Source of the DNA: Bacteroidia bacterium
Lineage (GTDB): Bacteria; Bacteroidota; Bacteroidia; UKL13-3
DNA length: 64,000 bases
NCBI GenBank assembly: GCA_025454875.1
Contig: JALONP010000006.1
Span: 1-64,000 of the forward strand
Reading direction: 5' to 3'
Position 1 is the stretch's first letter. Every line of letters starts with the position of its first letter. Both the position numbers and the translations under genes were made by a program. The notes under the pieces are model-generated. The model was not told where the DNA came from and did no database searches. It saw nothing but the letters and a program-made list of their open reading frames with translations. Shown here one piece after another: positions 17,875 through 26,245 of this stretch.

Positions 17875-19548
17875 CTAACTAATATTCTTAAACCTCACCC
17901 TTTTGGGGCCCGAATCACCTAATCGAGCCTTCTTATTTTCTTCGTAGGCATCGTAATCACCTTCGAAGAAATATACTTGTGAATCACCTTCAAATGCTAA
18001 AATATGTGTTGCAACGCGATTGATGAACCACCTATCATGGGAAATCACAACCACACATCCTGCAAAATTATCAATTGCCTCTTCGAGTGCTCTTAACGTA
18101 TTTACGTCAATATCGTTGGTAGGCTCATCGAGTAATAACAAGTTGCCTCCCTCTTTTAAGGTCATTGCCAAATGCACACGGTTTCTTTCACCACCAGATA
18201 AAACACCAACCTTTTTGCTTTGGTCGTTTCCACTAAAGTTAAACTTTGAAATGTATGCACGTGCATTCACTTGCTTATCACCTACCACCATTGTTTCGGT
18301 ACCACCACTAATTACTTCAAATACACTCTTCTCGGGTAATAAATCTTTGTGGCTTTGATCTACGTAGGCGGTTTTTACGGTTTCACCTACGGTAAATGTG
18401 CCGCTATCCGGTTGTTCCAAACCCATCATCATTCTGAATAAGGTTGTTTTACCAGCACCATTTGGTCCAATGATTCCTACAACTCCATTTTTAGGTAATT
18501 TGAAACTAAGGTTTTCATACAACAATTTGTTGCCATAACCCTTGCTCACATTTTCAGCTTCAATCACAATGTCTCCCAAACGGGGTCCAGGTGGAATATA
18601 TAATTCAATTTGTTGCTCCTTCTCTTTTACGTCTTCACTCAACATGCGGTCGTATGCATTCAAACGTGCTTTCCCTTTTGCTTGACGGCCTTTAGCTCCT
18701 TGACGCACCCAATCCAATTCGCGTTTTAAGGCTTTGGCACGTTTGCTTTCTTGTTTTTCTTCTTGCTCAAGTCGTGCTGATTTTTGCTCCAACCAACTGC
18801 TGTAATTTCCTTTAAACGGAATGCCTTCACCCCTATCCAATTCCAATATCCAACCTGCAACATTATCCAAAAAATAACGATCGTGCGTTACGGCAATTAC
18901 TGTTCCTGGGAAGTTTTTCAAAAACTGCTCAAGCCAATCAACACTCTCTGCATCCAAGTGATTGGTAGGCTCATCAAGCAGTAAAATATCGGGATTGCTT
19001 AACAACAAACGGCATAATGCCACGCGCCTACGTTCGCCTCCAGATAAAACACTCACTGGTTGGTCAGGCTCAGGGCAGCGCAATGCATCCATTGCTTTCT
19101 CCAGTTTAGTATCCAACTCCCAAGCATCGTTTTGCTCCAAAAGCTCCATCACCACAGCCTGACGATCCAATACCTTCATCATTTCATCAGCATCTAAATT
19201 CGGATCTGCTAACTTGTTATTAATATCTTCAAATTCAGCCAATAAATCAACTATTGGTTGTACACCTTCTTTCACACATTCAATTACTGTTTTGCTTTCA
19301 TCGAGCTGAGGTTCTTGTTCCAAGAAACCAATTTTGTAATCTTTATCAAATACAACCTCACCTTGAAAATTTTTATCAACCCCGGCAATAATGCGTAACA
19401 AACTCGATTTACCCGAACCGTTTAAACCAAGCACGCCAATTTTAGCACCGTAAAAAAAAGACAAGTAAATATTTTTGAGAACTTGTTTTTGTGGCGGATG
19501 AATTTTGCTCACGCCAGCCATCGAGAATATAATTTTGTTATCGCTCAT
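17875..19548 (-). CDS. ettA: ABC-F protein, energy-dependent translational throttle EttA
   Basis: A 557-residue soluble twin-ATPase of the ABC-F family. The first domain has GLNGSGKSSLLR and LSGGERRRVALC, the second GPNGAGKTTLFR and LSGGERNRVHLAM, with LLLDEPTNHLD and LLLDEPTNDID Walker B/H segments. The inter-domain linker (ARLEQEEKQESKRAKALKRELDWVRQGAKGRQAKG) carries the EttA-type arm and basic linker. It binds the ribosomal E site and gates translation according to energy state. Length matches E. coli EttA closely. A box TATCTTCG lies 16 bases before the ATG. Confidence 0.93.
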   Translation of the reverse strand: MSDNKIIFSMAGVSKIHPPQKQVLKNIYLSFFYGAKIGVLGLNGSGKSSLLRIIAGVDKNFQGEVVFDKDYKIGFLEQEPQLDESKTVIECVKEGVQPIVDLLAEFEDINNKLADPNLDADEMMKVLDRQAVVMELLEQNDAWELDTKLEKAMDALRCPEPDQPVSVLSGGERRRVALCRLLLSNPDILLLDEPTNHLDAESVDWLEQFLKNFPGTVIAVTHDRYFLDNVAGWILELDRGEGIPFKGNYSSWLEQKSARLEQEEKQESKRAKALKRELDWVRQGAKGRQAKGKARLNAYDRMLSEDVKEKEQQIELYIPPGPRLGDIVIEAENVSKGYGNKLLYENLSFKLPKNGVVGIIGPNGAGKTTLFRMMMGLEQPDSGTFTVGETVKTAYVDQSHKDLLPEKSVFEVISGGTETMVVGDKQVNARAYISKFNFSGNDQSKKVGVLSGGERNRVHLAMTLKEGGNLLLLDEPTNDIDVNTLRALEEAIDNFAGCVVVISHDRWFINRVATHILAFEGDSQVYFFEGDYDAYEENKKARLGDSGPKRVRFKNIS

Positions 19549-19727
19549 AATTTTTAAAGAGGTGCGAAGATAAGGGAAACAGTAATTGATTGATACAACT
19601 ATTGGTTAATGGCAGATAAGCCAGCAGAAATGAAGCCGCGGGCGTTAAGCAATGCGCAGTTGTAGTTACTCAAAACAGTATATTCAGAACTGGCTTCCCA
19701 ATTAACTAATCTACCGATTAACAAAAT
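19549..19727. other. Gap between ettA and the universal stress gene
   Basis: The stretch carries the ettA promoter-like box CGAAGATA (minus TATCTTCG, 19565-19572) and a small GC-richer patch around 19636. An 18-codon plus-strand ORF from 19610 has no support. Nothing else is recognisable. Confidence 0.4.
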
Positions 19728-20615
19728 CTAACCAGCATAGTCGGTACTAAATCCCATTGGTGATGGGTTAATGCACATCACCGGAACTTTTTGCGACTTG
19801 TTAACGATTTGCTGGGCATAGGTTCCAATTAGGTATTCGCTAAAATCCTTATCCTCACTTTGGGTCATAATCATTAACAAATCAGCATCTGATTGTTCAG
19901 CAAACTTGAGGGTTTCTTCGGCAAAACTACCACTCATTTCTTCCAATATGTTCACCTTGTAAGAAACATTGTTCTCATCGAGCAAACGCTCAACCTGACG
20001 TAAACCTAAGTCCATTTTTTGATCTAAAAACTCGTCTCCGATTTTATAGGTTAAAATATGAATCGTTGATTGGTAAGCTTTCCCAATGTGAATAGCCCAT
20101 TTAACTTTTTGGCGAGATTCCATTGTAAGATCAAGTGGAAACACAATGTTTTTATACGCCCTAAACGGCTCTGATTGAGATTTAACAACCACAACAGGCA
20201 CATTGGCATGGCTAATGGTTCTAGATGCATTGCTTCCAATTACCTGCTCAAAACCCGCAGCTCCATTTGATCCCATAATTATACTGTCACAGCCCAACTC
20301 TGTTGCTGTTTCGGCAATGGTTTTATAAATACGTCCTGACTTGGTAACAACAGTTGATTGCACACCATACTTAGTGGTAATTTCATGAGCAAGGTTTTGC
20401 ATAGCAGCTTGAATTGCTGCTGTCGTTCCTTGTGCGGCAGCATTGTCTTTGCCAAATGATAAGAAACTAGGCAATAATGACTCTTCTACCACATGCAACA
20501 AGGCTAAATTATTATTAAAATGTTTGGCTACTTGTGCTGCGTGATGCAACGCATGGTTGGCAATATCTGAAAAGTCGACAGGAACAAGGATGGTGTTTTT
20601 CTTTGAAGTTTCCAT
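19728..20615 (-). CDS. Tandem universal stress protein (UspA family)
   Basis: A 295-residue protein made of two UspA domains. The first begins ILVPVDFSDIANHALHHA and ends with the ATP-binding pattern MGSNGAAGFEQVIGSNASR (G-x2-G-x9-G-S/N). The second starts at KNIVFPLDLTMESRQKVKWA and has a degenerate end (IGTYAQQIVNKSQKVPVMCI), so probably only the first binds ATP. Role in stress survival is inferred from the family. It is monocistronic and divergent from the nucleoside phosphorylase. Confidence 0.88.
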   Translation of the reverse strand: METSKKNTILVPVDFSDIANHALHHAAQVAKHFNNNLALLHVVEESLLPSFLSFGKDNAAAQGTTAAIQAAMQNLAHEITTKYGVQSTVVTKSGRIYKTIAETATELGCDSIIMGSNGAAGFEQVIGSNASRTISHANVPVVVVKSQSEPFRAYKNIVFPLDLTMESRQKVKWAIHIGKAYQSTIHILTYKIGDEFLDQKMDLGLRQVERLLDENNVSYKVNILEEMSGSFAEETLKFAEQSDADLLMIMTQSEDKDFSEYLIGTYAQQIVNKSQKVPVMCINPSPMGFSTDYAG

Positions 20616-20638
20616 AATTGGTTTTGTAAATTGCTGCG

Positions 20639-20646
20639 CAAAGATA
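20639..20646 (-). promoter_or_regulatory. -7 box TATCTTTG for the universal stress gene
   Basis: Minus-strand TATCTTTG is an exact TAnnTTTG match, 23 bases before the ATG at 20615. No clear -33 TTG is seen at the usual spacing. Confidence 0.5.
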
Positions 20647-20702
20647 CATTGCTCTTCTGTTTTTGAAGAAGTGATTTCGCCATACTTTAGCTAATTTTAA
20701 TC

Positions 20703-21566
20703 ATGCAACCAATACCTGAATCTGAATTGATTTTAAACACAGATGGCTCTGTTTACCACTTAAACTTATTGCCCGAAGATATAGCCGATACAATAATTTT
20801 TGTTGGCGACCAAGACCGTGTGCCTGAGGTTTCGAAACATTTCGACACCATTGAATTGCGCAAAGGGAAACGGGAGTTTATTACCCATACTGGGCGGATT
20901 GGCACAAAAAGACTGAGTGTTATTTCTACTGGTATCGGTACCGATAATATTGATATTGTATGGAATGAATTAAACCAGCTTGCCAATATCAACTTATCAA
21001 CACGAACACCTCACTTAAAACAAAGAAAATTAAAAGCTATTCGAATTGGCACTTCGGGCAGCTTGCAACCCGATATTGAGGTGAACACGATTGTGGCTAG
21101 CAGCTATGGATTAGGGCTAGACGTATTGCTGCATTATTACCAATTGAATCAAGATACTGCAACCACCGAATTATTAAACAGCATACAACAACAAATCGAA
21201 ATTCCATTTTTAAAACCTTATCTAGTAAAAGCACCTGGCAACTTACTGCAACTGTTTAACGAGTGCACATATGGCATTACCGCGACTTGTGCCGGATTTT
21301 ATGCTCCACAAGGACGTGTGGTAAGCACTGCTCCAACCATTGATTCACTCATTGAACGTTTATCAAAAGTAACTGCTGCAGGTAATAGAATCACCAATTT
21401 TGAAATGGAAACTGCAGGTATTTACGGATTAGCGAATGTTTTTGGGCATGAAGCGGTTTCGATTAATGCAATAATGGCAAACAGAATCACACATACATTT
21501 ACCCGTGATGCAAAAAAATTGATGGACCAAACCATTGCTTACGTATTGGGTAAACTTACCGAATAA
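20703..21566 (+). CDS. Nucleoside phosphorylase (uridine phosphorylase-like)
   Basis: A 287-residue PNP/UDP family 1 enzyme that splits nucleosides with phosphate in salvage. Seen are the N-terminal strand DTIIFVGDQDRV, a phosphate-binding stretch IRIGTSGSLQPDI, and the substrate-site motif NFEMETAGIYGLA, whose MET/E residues contact the ribose. Length and motif order resemble the Bacteroidota uridine phosphorylase-like group, but the base specificity is uncertain. A weak TAATTTTA box is close to the start. Confidence 0.85.
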   Translation: MQPIPESELILNTDGSVYHLNLLPEDIADTIIFVGDQDRVPEVSKHFDTIELRKGKREFITHTGRIGTKRLSVISTGIGTDNIDIVWNELNQLANINLSTRTPHLKQRKLKAIRIGTSGSLQPDIEVNTIVASSYGLGLDVLLHYYQLNQDTATTELLNSIQQQIEIPFLKPYLVKAPGNLLQLFNECTYGITATCAGFYAPQGRVVSTAPTIDSLIERLSKVTAAGNRITNFEMETAGIYGLANVFGHEAVSINAIMANRITHTFTRDAKKLMDQTIAYVLGKLTE

Positions 21567-21624
21567 TAAATAACCTTAACCGATTAACTGATGTTTATCC
21601 ATATCTGCATTGGTTGTTGATGAC

Positions 21625-21632
21625 TACCTTTG
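21625..21632 (+). promoter_or_regulatory. -7 box TACCTTTG abutting the adaptor start
   Basis: The exact TAnnTTTG box ends only four bases before the ATG at 21637, which implies a leaderless or nearly leaderless mRNA. It also rules against the longer ORF starting at TTG 21610. Confidence 0.5.
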
Positions 21633-21636
21633 GTTT

Positions 21637-22716
21637 ATGATTAAATCCACATTCATTTACGCCATACTCATTTTTTTAGTTGCCAGTTGTGGTTCAAAAC
21701 AACAACCCATTACACCCACAGTTGAGCCCATTGTAGAGGCAGTATACGCATCAGGAATTGTTAAAAGCAACAACCAATACCAAGTGTATGCAACCGTTAA
21801 TGGAATTATTGATCAATGGTATGTTCAAGAAGGTGATTCTGTTTCGATTGGCACACCATTGGTGCGTTTGTCGAATGATGCATCTAAACTGAATGTAGAA
21901 AATGCACAATTGGCAGCCTCTTATAACGACTTTAAAGCCAATGAAAGCAAATTACGCGAATTAAAGTTAGCTGCAGATTTTGCAAAGCAAAAATACCTAA
22001 ATGATTCGTTGCTTTATATTAGGCAAGAGAGTTTATGGAAGCAACAAGTGGGATCACAAGTAGATTATGAACAACGTTTGTTGGCTTTTCAAAATGCAAA
22101 AACAGCTTATGAAAGTGCTGTGCTTAAATATGCTGATTTGAAAAAACAACTTGCATTTGTTTCGCAACAATCAAAAACAAACTTGCAATTAAGTCAAAAA
22201 CAAGCTGGAGATTTTACCATTAAAAGTGAGGTAAATGGCAGAATATATACACGCCTTCGTGAAAGAGGAGAATTGGCAAGCCCTCAAACACCATTGGCAA
22301 TAGTTGGGGATGCAAAACTTTTTGTTCTCGAACTTCAGGTGGATGAATATGATATTGTTCGAATTCAAAAAGGACAACAAGTATGGGTTACACTTGATAG
22401 TTATAAAGGCAAAACGTTTGAAGCACGCATTGCGCAAATTCATCCATTTATGAACGAACGAACAAAATCATTTAAAGTTGAAGCACTTTTTATAAACCAA
22501 CCACCAGTATTGTATCCTAATTTAACCGTAGAAGCAAATATTGTGATTGAGTCGAAAGCAAAAGCTTTAACAATACCCCGTAACTACATTACAGAAACAG
22601 GCTATGTATTAACAGCCAAAGGCGATAGTGTGCTTGTTAGCACAGGACTTAAAGATTATCAAAAAATTGAAATCTTATCGGGTATTACGGCAGATACTGA
22701 ACTTTTAAAACCCTAA
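21637..22716 (+). CDS. Periplasmic adaptor (HlyD/MacA-like) lipoprotein
   Basis: A 359-residue membrane-fusion protein. The start MIKSTFIYAILIFLVASCGSKQQ has a lipobox, so it is lipid-anchored. A biotinyl/lipoyl-like hairpin (GIIDQWYVQEGDSVSIGTPLVRL) precedes a long coiled coil (residues about 85-185), then the second half of the lipoyl domain (DFTIKSEVNGRIYTRLRERGELASPQTPLAIVG) and a beta-barrel domain. It heads a three-gene exporter operon with an FtsX-type permease and an ATPase, two bases apart. The substrate is unknown; a MacAB-like or lipoprotein-export role is possible. Confidence 0.83.
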   Translation: MIKSTFIYAILIFLVASCGSKQQPITPTVEPIVEAVYASGIVKSNNQYQVYATVNGIIDQWYVQEGDSVSIGTPLVRLSNDASKLNVENAQLAASYNDFKANESKLRELKLAADFAKQKYLNDSLLYIRQESLWKQQVGSQVDYEQRLLAFQNAKTAYESAVLKYADLKKQLAFVSQQSKTNLQLSQKQAGDFTIKSEVNGRIYTRLRERGELASPQTPLAIVGDAKLFVLELQVDEYDIVRIQKGQQVWVTLDSYKGKTFEARIAQIHPFMNERTKSFKVEALFINQPPVLYPNLTVEANIVIESKAKALTIPRNYITETGYVLTAKGDSVLVSTGLKDYQKIEILSGITADTELLKP

Positions 22717-22718
22717 CG

Positions 22719-23978
22719 ATGAAAGTAAAACTGATTATTGAAATCGCAAGATCGCTTTTGCTTGCCAGGTGGAAACAAACATTGGTTGCAGCAGTAGGGG
22801 TTACGTTTGGTATTACCATGTTTATAACCTTGCTTAGTTTTATGACGGGCTTAAACGAAATGTTAGATGGACTTGTGCTCAACAGAACGCCTCATATTAA
22901 GCTGTACAATGAAATTAAACCAAGTGCACAACAACCGCTTGATTTAACAGAACAATTCAAATCTGCCTATACCATTATCGAATCGGTAAAACCAGGTGGA
23001 AGCAGGGTAGAATTGTATAATAGCAATGCCATTTTACAAGCACTCAAAAAAGACAAACGCGTATTGGGTGTGGCGCCTAAAATTACAGCTCAAGTATTTT
23101 ACAATATTGGCTCCATTGATATAACTGGTGTGATTAATGGGGTGGATGTAGATGCGGAAACCAAATTATTTTTCTTTAAAGATTATGTAACGTCTGGTCA
23201 ATATTTTGACTTAAAGAACGTACCTAACAGCATCATTCTTGGCAAAGGAGCAGCCGATAAAATGCTGGCTAAAATTGGGGATGTGGTTCAAGTTACGACT
23301 GCACAAGGCAATAGAGTACCCTTGAAAGTTGTTGGTTATTTCCAATCAGGATTGGCTGATTTAGACAAGGTACAGAGTTATTGCTCCATTGCAACAACAC
23401 AAAAGTTATTAGGCAAACCCAATAGTTATATAACCGATTTACAAGTTAAACTACACGATATGACTTTGGCCCCAACAATGTCAATTGAGTATGCAAAACT
23501 ATTTAATGTAGACACAGAAGATATCCAAACAGCCAATGCGCAATTTGAAACCGGAACCAAGGTACGAACACTCATATCATATGCTGTTGGTATCACTTTG
23601 TTAATTGTTGCAGGATTTGGGATTTACAACATTCTCAATATGATGATCTATGAAAAAATGGATACAATTGCCATTTTAAAGGCGACAGGATTTTCGGGTA
23701 ATGATGTAAAAGGAGTATTTATCTCCATTGCATTGAGCATTGGAATTGCAGGAGGTTTAGCTGGCTTGTTTTTTGGGCTTGGGTTGTCGGCAACCATCGA
23801 TCAAATACCTTTTAATACGGCAGCATTGCCAACCATTAAAACCTATCCAGTGAGTTACAATCCAAAATTCTACGTAATCGCTTCTGTTTTCTCAGTAGTT
23901 ACAACCTACTTGGCAGGCTACTTTCCTGCACGTAAGGCAAGTAAAATTGACCCCGTTATTATTATCAGAGGAAAATAA
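22719..23978 (+). CDS. ABC transporter permease (FtsX/MacB-like)
   Basis: A 419-residue permease with one N-terminal transmembrane helix (LVAAVGVTFGITMFITLL), a large periplasmic MacB_PCD domain (about residues 45-280) and three C-terminal helices with the FtsX core (TLISYAVGITLLIVAGFGIYNILNMMIYEKMDTIAILKATG). The order 1+3 helices matches mechanotransmission-type exporters such as MacB and LolC/E. The conserved coupling segment MDTIAILKATGFSGNDV should contact the ATPase encoded next. Confidence 0.87.
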   Translation: MKVKLIIEIARSLLLARWKQTLVAAVGVTFGITMFITLLSFMTGLNEMLDGLVLNRTPHIKLYNEIKPSAQQPLDLTEQFKSAYTIIESVKPGGSRVELYNSNAILQALKKDKRVLGVAPKITAQVFYNIGSIDITGVINGVDVDAETKLFFFKDYVTSGQYFDLKNVPNSIILGKGAADKMLAKIGDVVQVTTAQGNRVPLKVVGYFQSGLADLDKVQSYCSIATTQKLLGKPNSYITDLQVKLHDMTLAPTMSIEYAKLFNVDTEDIQTANAQFETGTKVRTLISYAVGITLLIVAGFGIYNILNMMIYEKMDTIAILKATGFSGNDVKGVFISIALSIGIAGGLAGLFFGLGLSATIDQIPFNTAALPTIKTYPVSYNPKFYVIASVFSVVTTYLAGYFPARKASKIDPVIIIRGK

Positions 23979-23980
23979 TC

Positions 23981-24658
23981 ATGGCACAAACTGCACTTGA
24001 GTGTATCAATATTCAAAAGTACTTCCATGATCCAGTTACCATGCAAGTTCTTAAAAATGTTTCGTTCAGTATCAACCGAGGCGATTTTGTTTCAGTAATT
24101 GGTAAATCAGGCTGTGGTAAATCTACTTTACTGTATATTTTATCTACGATGGACACCGATTATGAGGGTGATTTATTAATAGATGGTATTAGCATGAAAC
24201 AAAAGCGAGAGCATGAATTGGCTAGTGTTCGCAATCAAAAAATCGGCTTTGTTTTTCAGTTCCATTATTTGTTAAATGAATTTACCGTGTTACGTAATGT
24301 GATGCTGCCTGGTTTAAAATTGGGAAAATTATCTGCTGAAGAAGTAGAACACAAAGCCATGGAAAAACTTCGCATTTTGGGCATTGAAAATGAAGCACAC
24401 AAAAAAGCAAATCAACTTTCAGGTGGGCAAAAACAACGAGTGGCAATTGCTCGTGCATTAATCAACGACCCATTAATTATTATGGGTGATGAGCCAACCG
24501 GAAACTTGGACAAAAAAAACAGTCAGGTTGTGTTTGATATTTTTAAAGAATTAGCCGAAGTGTATAAACAAACCTTGCTCATCGTGACACATGATAATGA
24601 ATTTGCGCAGAGCACACACCGCATTATCGAAATGGAGGACGGGAGTATTATCCGTTAA
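23981..24658 (+). CDS. ABC transporter ATP-binding protein (LolD/MacB-like)
   Basis: A 225-residue nucleotide-binding subunit. Walker A is [11 protein letters not shown], the Q-loop lies in [12 protein letters not shown], the signature is [15 protein letters not shown], Walker B is [12 protein letters not shown] and the switch histidine is in IVTHD. The overall pattern matches the LolD/MacB/FtsE cluster. It completes the adaptor-permease-ATPase operon two bases after the permease. Confidence 0.92.
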   Translation: MAQTALECINIQKYFHDPVTMQVLKNVSFSINRGDFVSVIGKSGCGKSTLLYILSTMDTDYEGDLLIDGISMKQKREHELASVRNQKIGFVFQFHYLLNEFTVLRNVMLPGLKLGKLSAEEVEHKAMEKLRILGIENEAHKKANQLSGGQKQRVAIARALINDPLIIMGDEPTGNLDKKNSQVVFDIFKELAEVYKQTLLIVTHDNEFAQSTHRIIEMEDGSIIR

Positions 24659-24693
24659 GTAATGAGTTTTAGCGTTACATCCGTAAAAAGGTT

Positions 24694-24761
24694 CGACTCC
24701 TACGGAGTCGATTCTCACTCGTTGTATATTGTTGCAAAGGTTTGAGTCCGCTGGAGTCAAA
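24694..24761. repeat. Two tandem ACTCC/GGAGT palindromic repeats
   Basis: The first copy is the perfect hairpin CGACTCC-tac-GGAGTCG (24694-24710). The second, TTTGAGTCC-gct-GGAGTCAAA (24741-24761), is the same design with one mismatch. Both are preceded by AAAGGTT. They lie just past the ABC operon on the plus strand and could act as a REP-like element or a 3'-end stabiliser. Confidence 0.7.
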
Positions 24762-24820
24762 TAAACTAGGTAATTTCTCAGAATCAGATGAACATTTACA
24801 AAAATGAATTAATCATTAGC

Positions 24821-24834
24821 AATTCGTAATCCCA
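24821..24834. repeat. Short copy of the GAATT/GGGATT repeat
   Basis: AATTCGTAATCCCA matches the reverse complement of words in the 1812-1876 repeat. It lies 18 bases past the TPM gene's stop. Confidence 0.35.
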
Positions 24835-24852
24835 AGTAAGAAACTCCTCTTA

Positions 24853-25644
24853 CTACCAACTTCCACCGCTGCCGCCACCTCCAAATCCGCCACCTCCAAA
24901 ACCACCAAATCCACCGCTGCTGCCCCCAAAACCTCCTCCACCACCACTAAAGCCTCCGCTACCAAAAGTACCCCAAAAAATCGGACCACCCCAACCACTT
25001 GACCTGCGACCACCGCGTCCGCCTCTACCTCCCCTGCTGAACAAAAAGATGATAACAACAATAATGATGAGAATGGTTGTCCATGAAAATGATTTTCCCT
25101 TTTTACTTCTAGGCTTATCATTAACATACTCGCCAGATGCCAATTGCATGATAACTGTTGAAGCTTCATCTAAACCCGTATAAAAATCGCCTGCTTTAAA
25201 ATTGGGATTCATGCGTTCCTCACGGATGCGTTTCGACATAGCATCTGTAATGGTAGCTTCCATACCATAACCTGTGTGAATACGGGCTTTTCGATCCGCA
25301 ACAGCTACATAAATAAGCACACCATTATTTTTACCTTTTTCGCCTATGCCCCAAGCTGTGGCTAAACGTTGGCAGTAATCAAATAAATCATCTCCATCAA
25401 GACTGTTTTCAATAACAATGGCAATCTGTGTAGAAGTAGAATCGTAATAAGCTACCAACTTTTGCTCTAAAGAGGCTTTTTGTTCTGCGCTTAAAACACC
25501 AACATAATCATTTACCAAAGTGGTTGATTTTGGTGGAACTTCTTTTGCAAAAAGTACTGTAGGCAAAAACAAAAGAACATAACAAGCTAAATTAAGAATG
25601 CTCTTAGTTCCCAATCCGTAATCCCCGATACCTAATTTACTCAT
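24853..25644 (-). CDS. TPM-domain membrane protein with Gly-rich tail (YgcG-like)
   Basis: A 263-residue protein with an N-terminal hydrophobic segment (LACYVLLFLPTVLFA), a TPM domain (TLVNDYVGVLSAEQKASLEQKLVAYY to about residue 155), a transmembrane helix (TTILIIIVVIIFLFS) and a tail made almost only of G, S and F. TPM domains occur beside LemA in many bacteria; their role is unclear, though one family was tied to photosystem repair. I start at ATG 25644, not 25671, because GGAGGAGGT lies six bases upstream and the overlap with the previous gene falls to eight bases. Residues 2-12 are encoded by a dispersed intergenic repeat. Confidence 0.85.
   Translation of the reverse strand: MSKLGIGDYGLGTKSILNLACYVLLFLPTVLFAKEVPPKSTTLVNDYVGVLSAEQKASLEQKLVAYYDSTSTQIAIVIENSLDGDDLFDYCQRLATAWGIGEKGKNNGVLIYVAVADRKARIHTGYGMEATITDAMSKRIREERMNPNFKAGDFYTGLDEASTVIMQLASGEYVNDKPRSKKGKSFSWTTILIIIVVIIFLFSRGGRGGRGGRRSSGWGGPIFWGTFGSGGFSGGGGGFGGSSGGFGGFGGGGFGGGGSGGSW
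25607..25630. repeat. GGGGATTACGGATTGGGAA repeat copy inside a coding start
   Basis: On the minus strand this segment reads GGGGATTACGGATTGGGAA, the same words as the intergenic repeat at 1812-1876. It encodes the GIGDYGLGT part of the TPM protein's N-terminus. Confidence 0.5.
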
Positions 25645-26083
25645 TTGTACCTCCTCCGTATGAAATCTCATTACTCAATTCGTTGGTATCGTTCTGTAGA
25701 TAAGGGAAAAATTTCTTCAATTTTTCGCCCGCGTCTGTAATTGCTTTCACCAGTCCTTCTGCATACTTTCCTTCTTTAAAATGCGCTACCAATAGTTCCT
25801 TTTCTTGGTCCCAAAAATGTTGCGTAACTTTTTCATGAATCCCTTTATCTCCAACAATCGCAAGCTTATGTGAATCATATGCAACGTAAAACAGCACACC
25901 ATTATGCAATTCGGTGGCATGCATACCTAATGTGCCAAACACTTCTAAGGCGCGTTCATAGGCATCTCCTGAACATTCAGGTTCAACATGCAATCGTATT
26001 TCACCAGAGGTATTTAACTCCGCAGCTTTTATGGCTTCAATGAGTTGTTGCTGTTCGTTTTCGGTAAAAAATGTTTTTGGCAT
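25637..26083 (-). CDS. TPM-domain protein, soluble
   Basis: A 148-residue protein consisting of a single TPM domain (FTENEQQQLIEAIKAAELNTSGEIRLHVEPECSG... HNGVLFYVAYDSHKLAIVGDKGIHEKV). It lacks a signal peptide and membrane helix, unlike its downstream neighbour, with which it overlaps. The pair follows lemA on the same strand, a common grouping. Function is not established. Confidence 0.83.
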   Translation of the reverse strand: MPKTFFTENEQQQLIEAIKAAELNTSGEIRLHVEPECSGDAYERALEVFGTLGMHATELHNGVLFYVAYDSHKLAIVGDKGIHEKVTQHFWDQEKELLVAHFKEGKYAEGLVKAITDAGEKLKKFFPYLQNDTNELSNEISYGGGTNE

Positions 26084-26101
26084 TAATTGTTTGTGTTAAA
26101 A

Positions 26102-26187
26102 AGCCGCAGATTAGCACAGATGTTTTAAGGAGATAGCCGCTAATTACCCAGAGTTATTAATTATTTTAATTAGCGTAATCTGCGGCT
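26102..26187. repeat. Nested palindrome, CGCAGATT repeat family
   Basis: AGCCGCAGATTA (26102-26113) is a perfect inverted match of TAATCTGCGGCT (26176-26187), and inside it CGCTAATTA (26138-26146) matches TAATTAGCG (26167-26175). Further partial words (AATCTGTGTAGATCAGCGGC) follow to 26241. It sits between lemA and the TPM genes and belongs to the same family as 28123-28181. Confidence 0.8.
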
Positions 26188-26245
26188 ATCATTACTCAGT
26201 GAATTCGTTATTCTAATATAATCTGTGTAGATCAGCGGCAGCTGC

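Noticed and set aside
24690-24712. GGTTCGACTCC looks like a tRNA T-arm
   Set aside because: The flanks do not form a T-stem with it, there is no acceptor, D-arm or anticodon arm upstream, and the bases belong to a tandem palindromic repeat.
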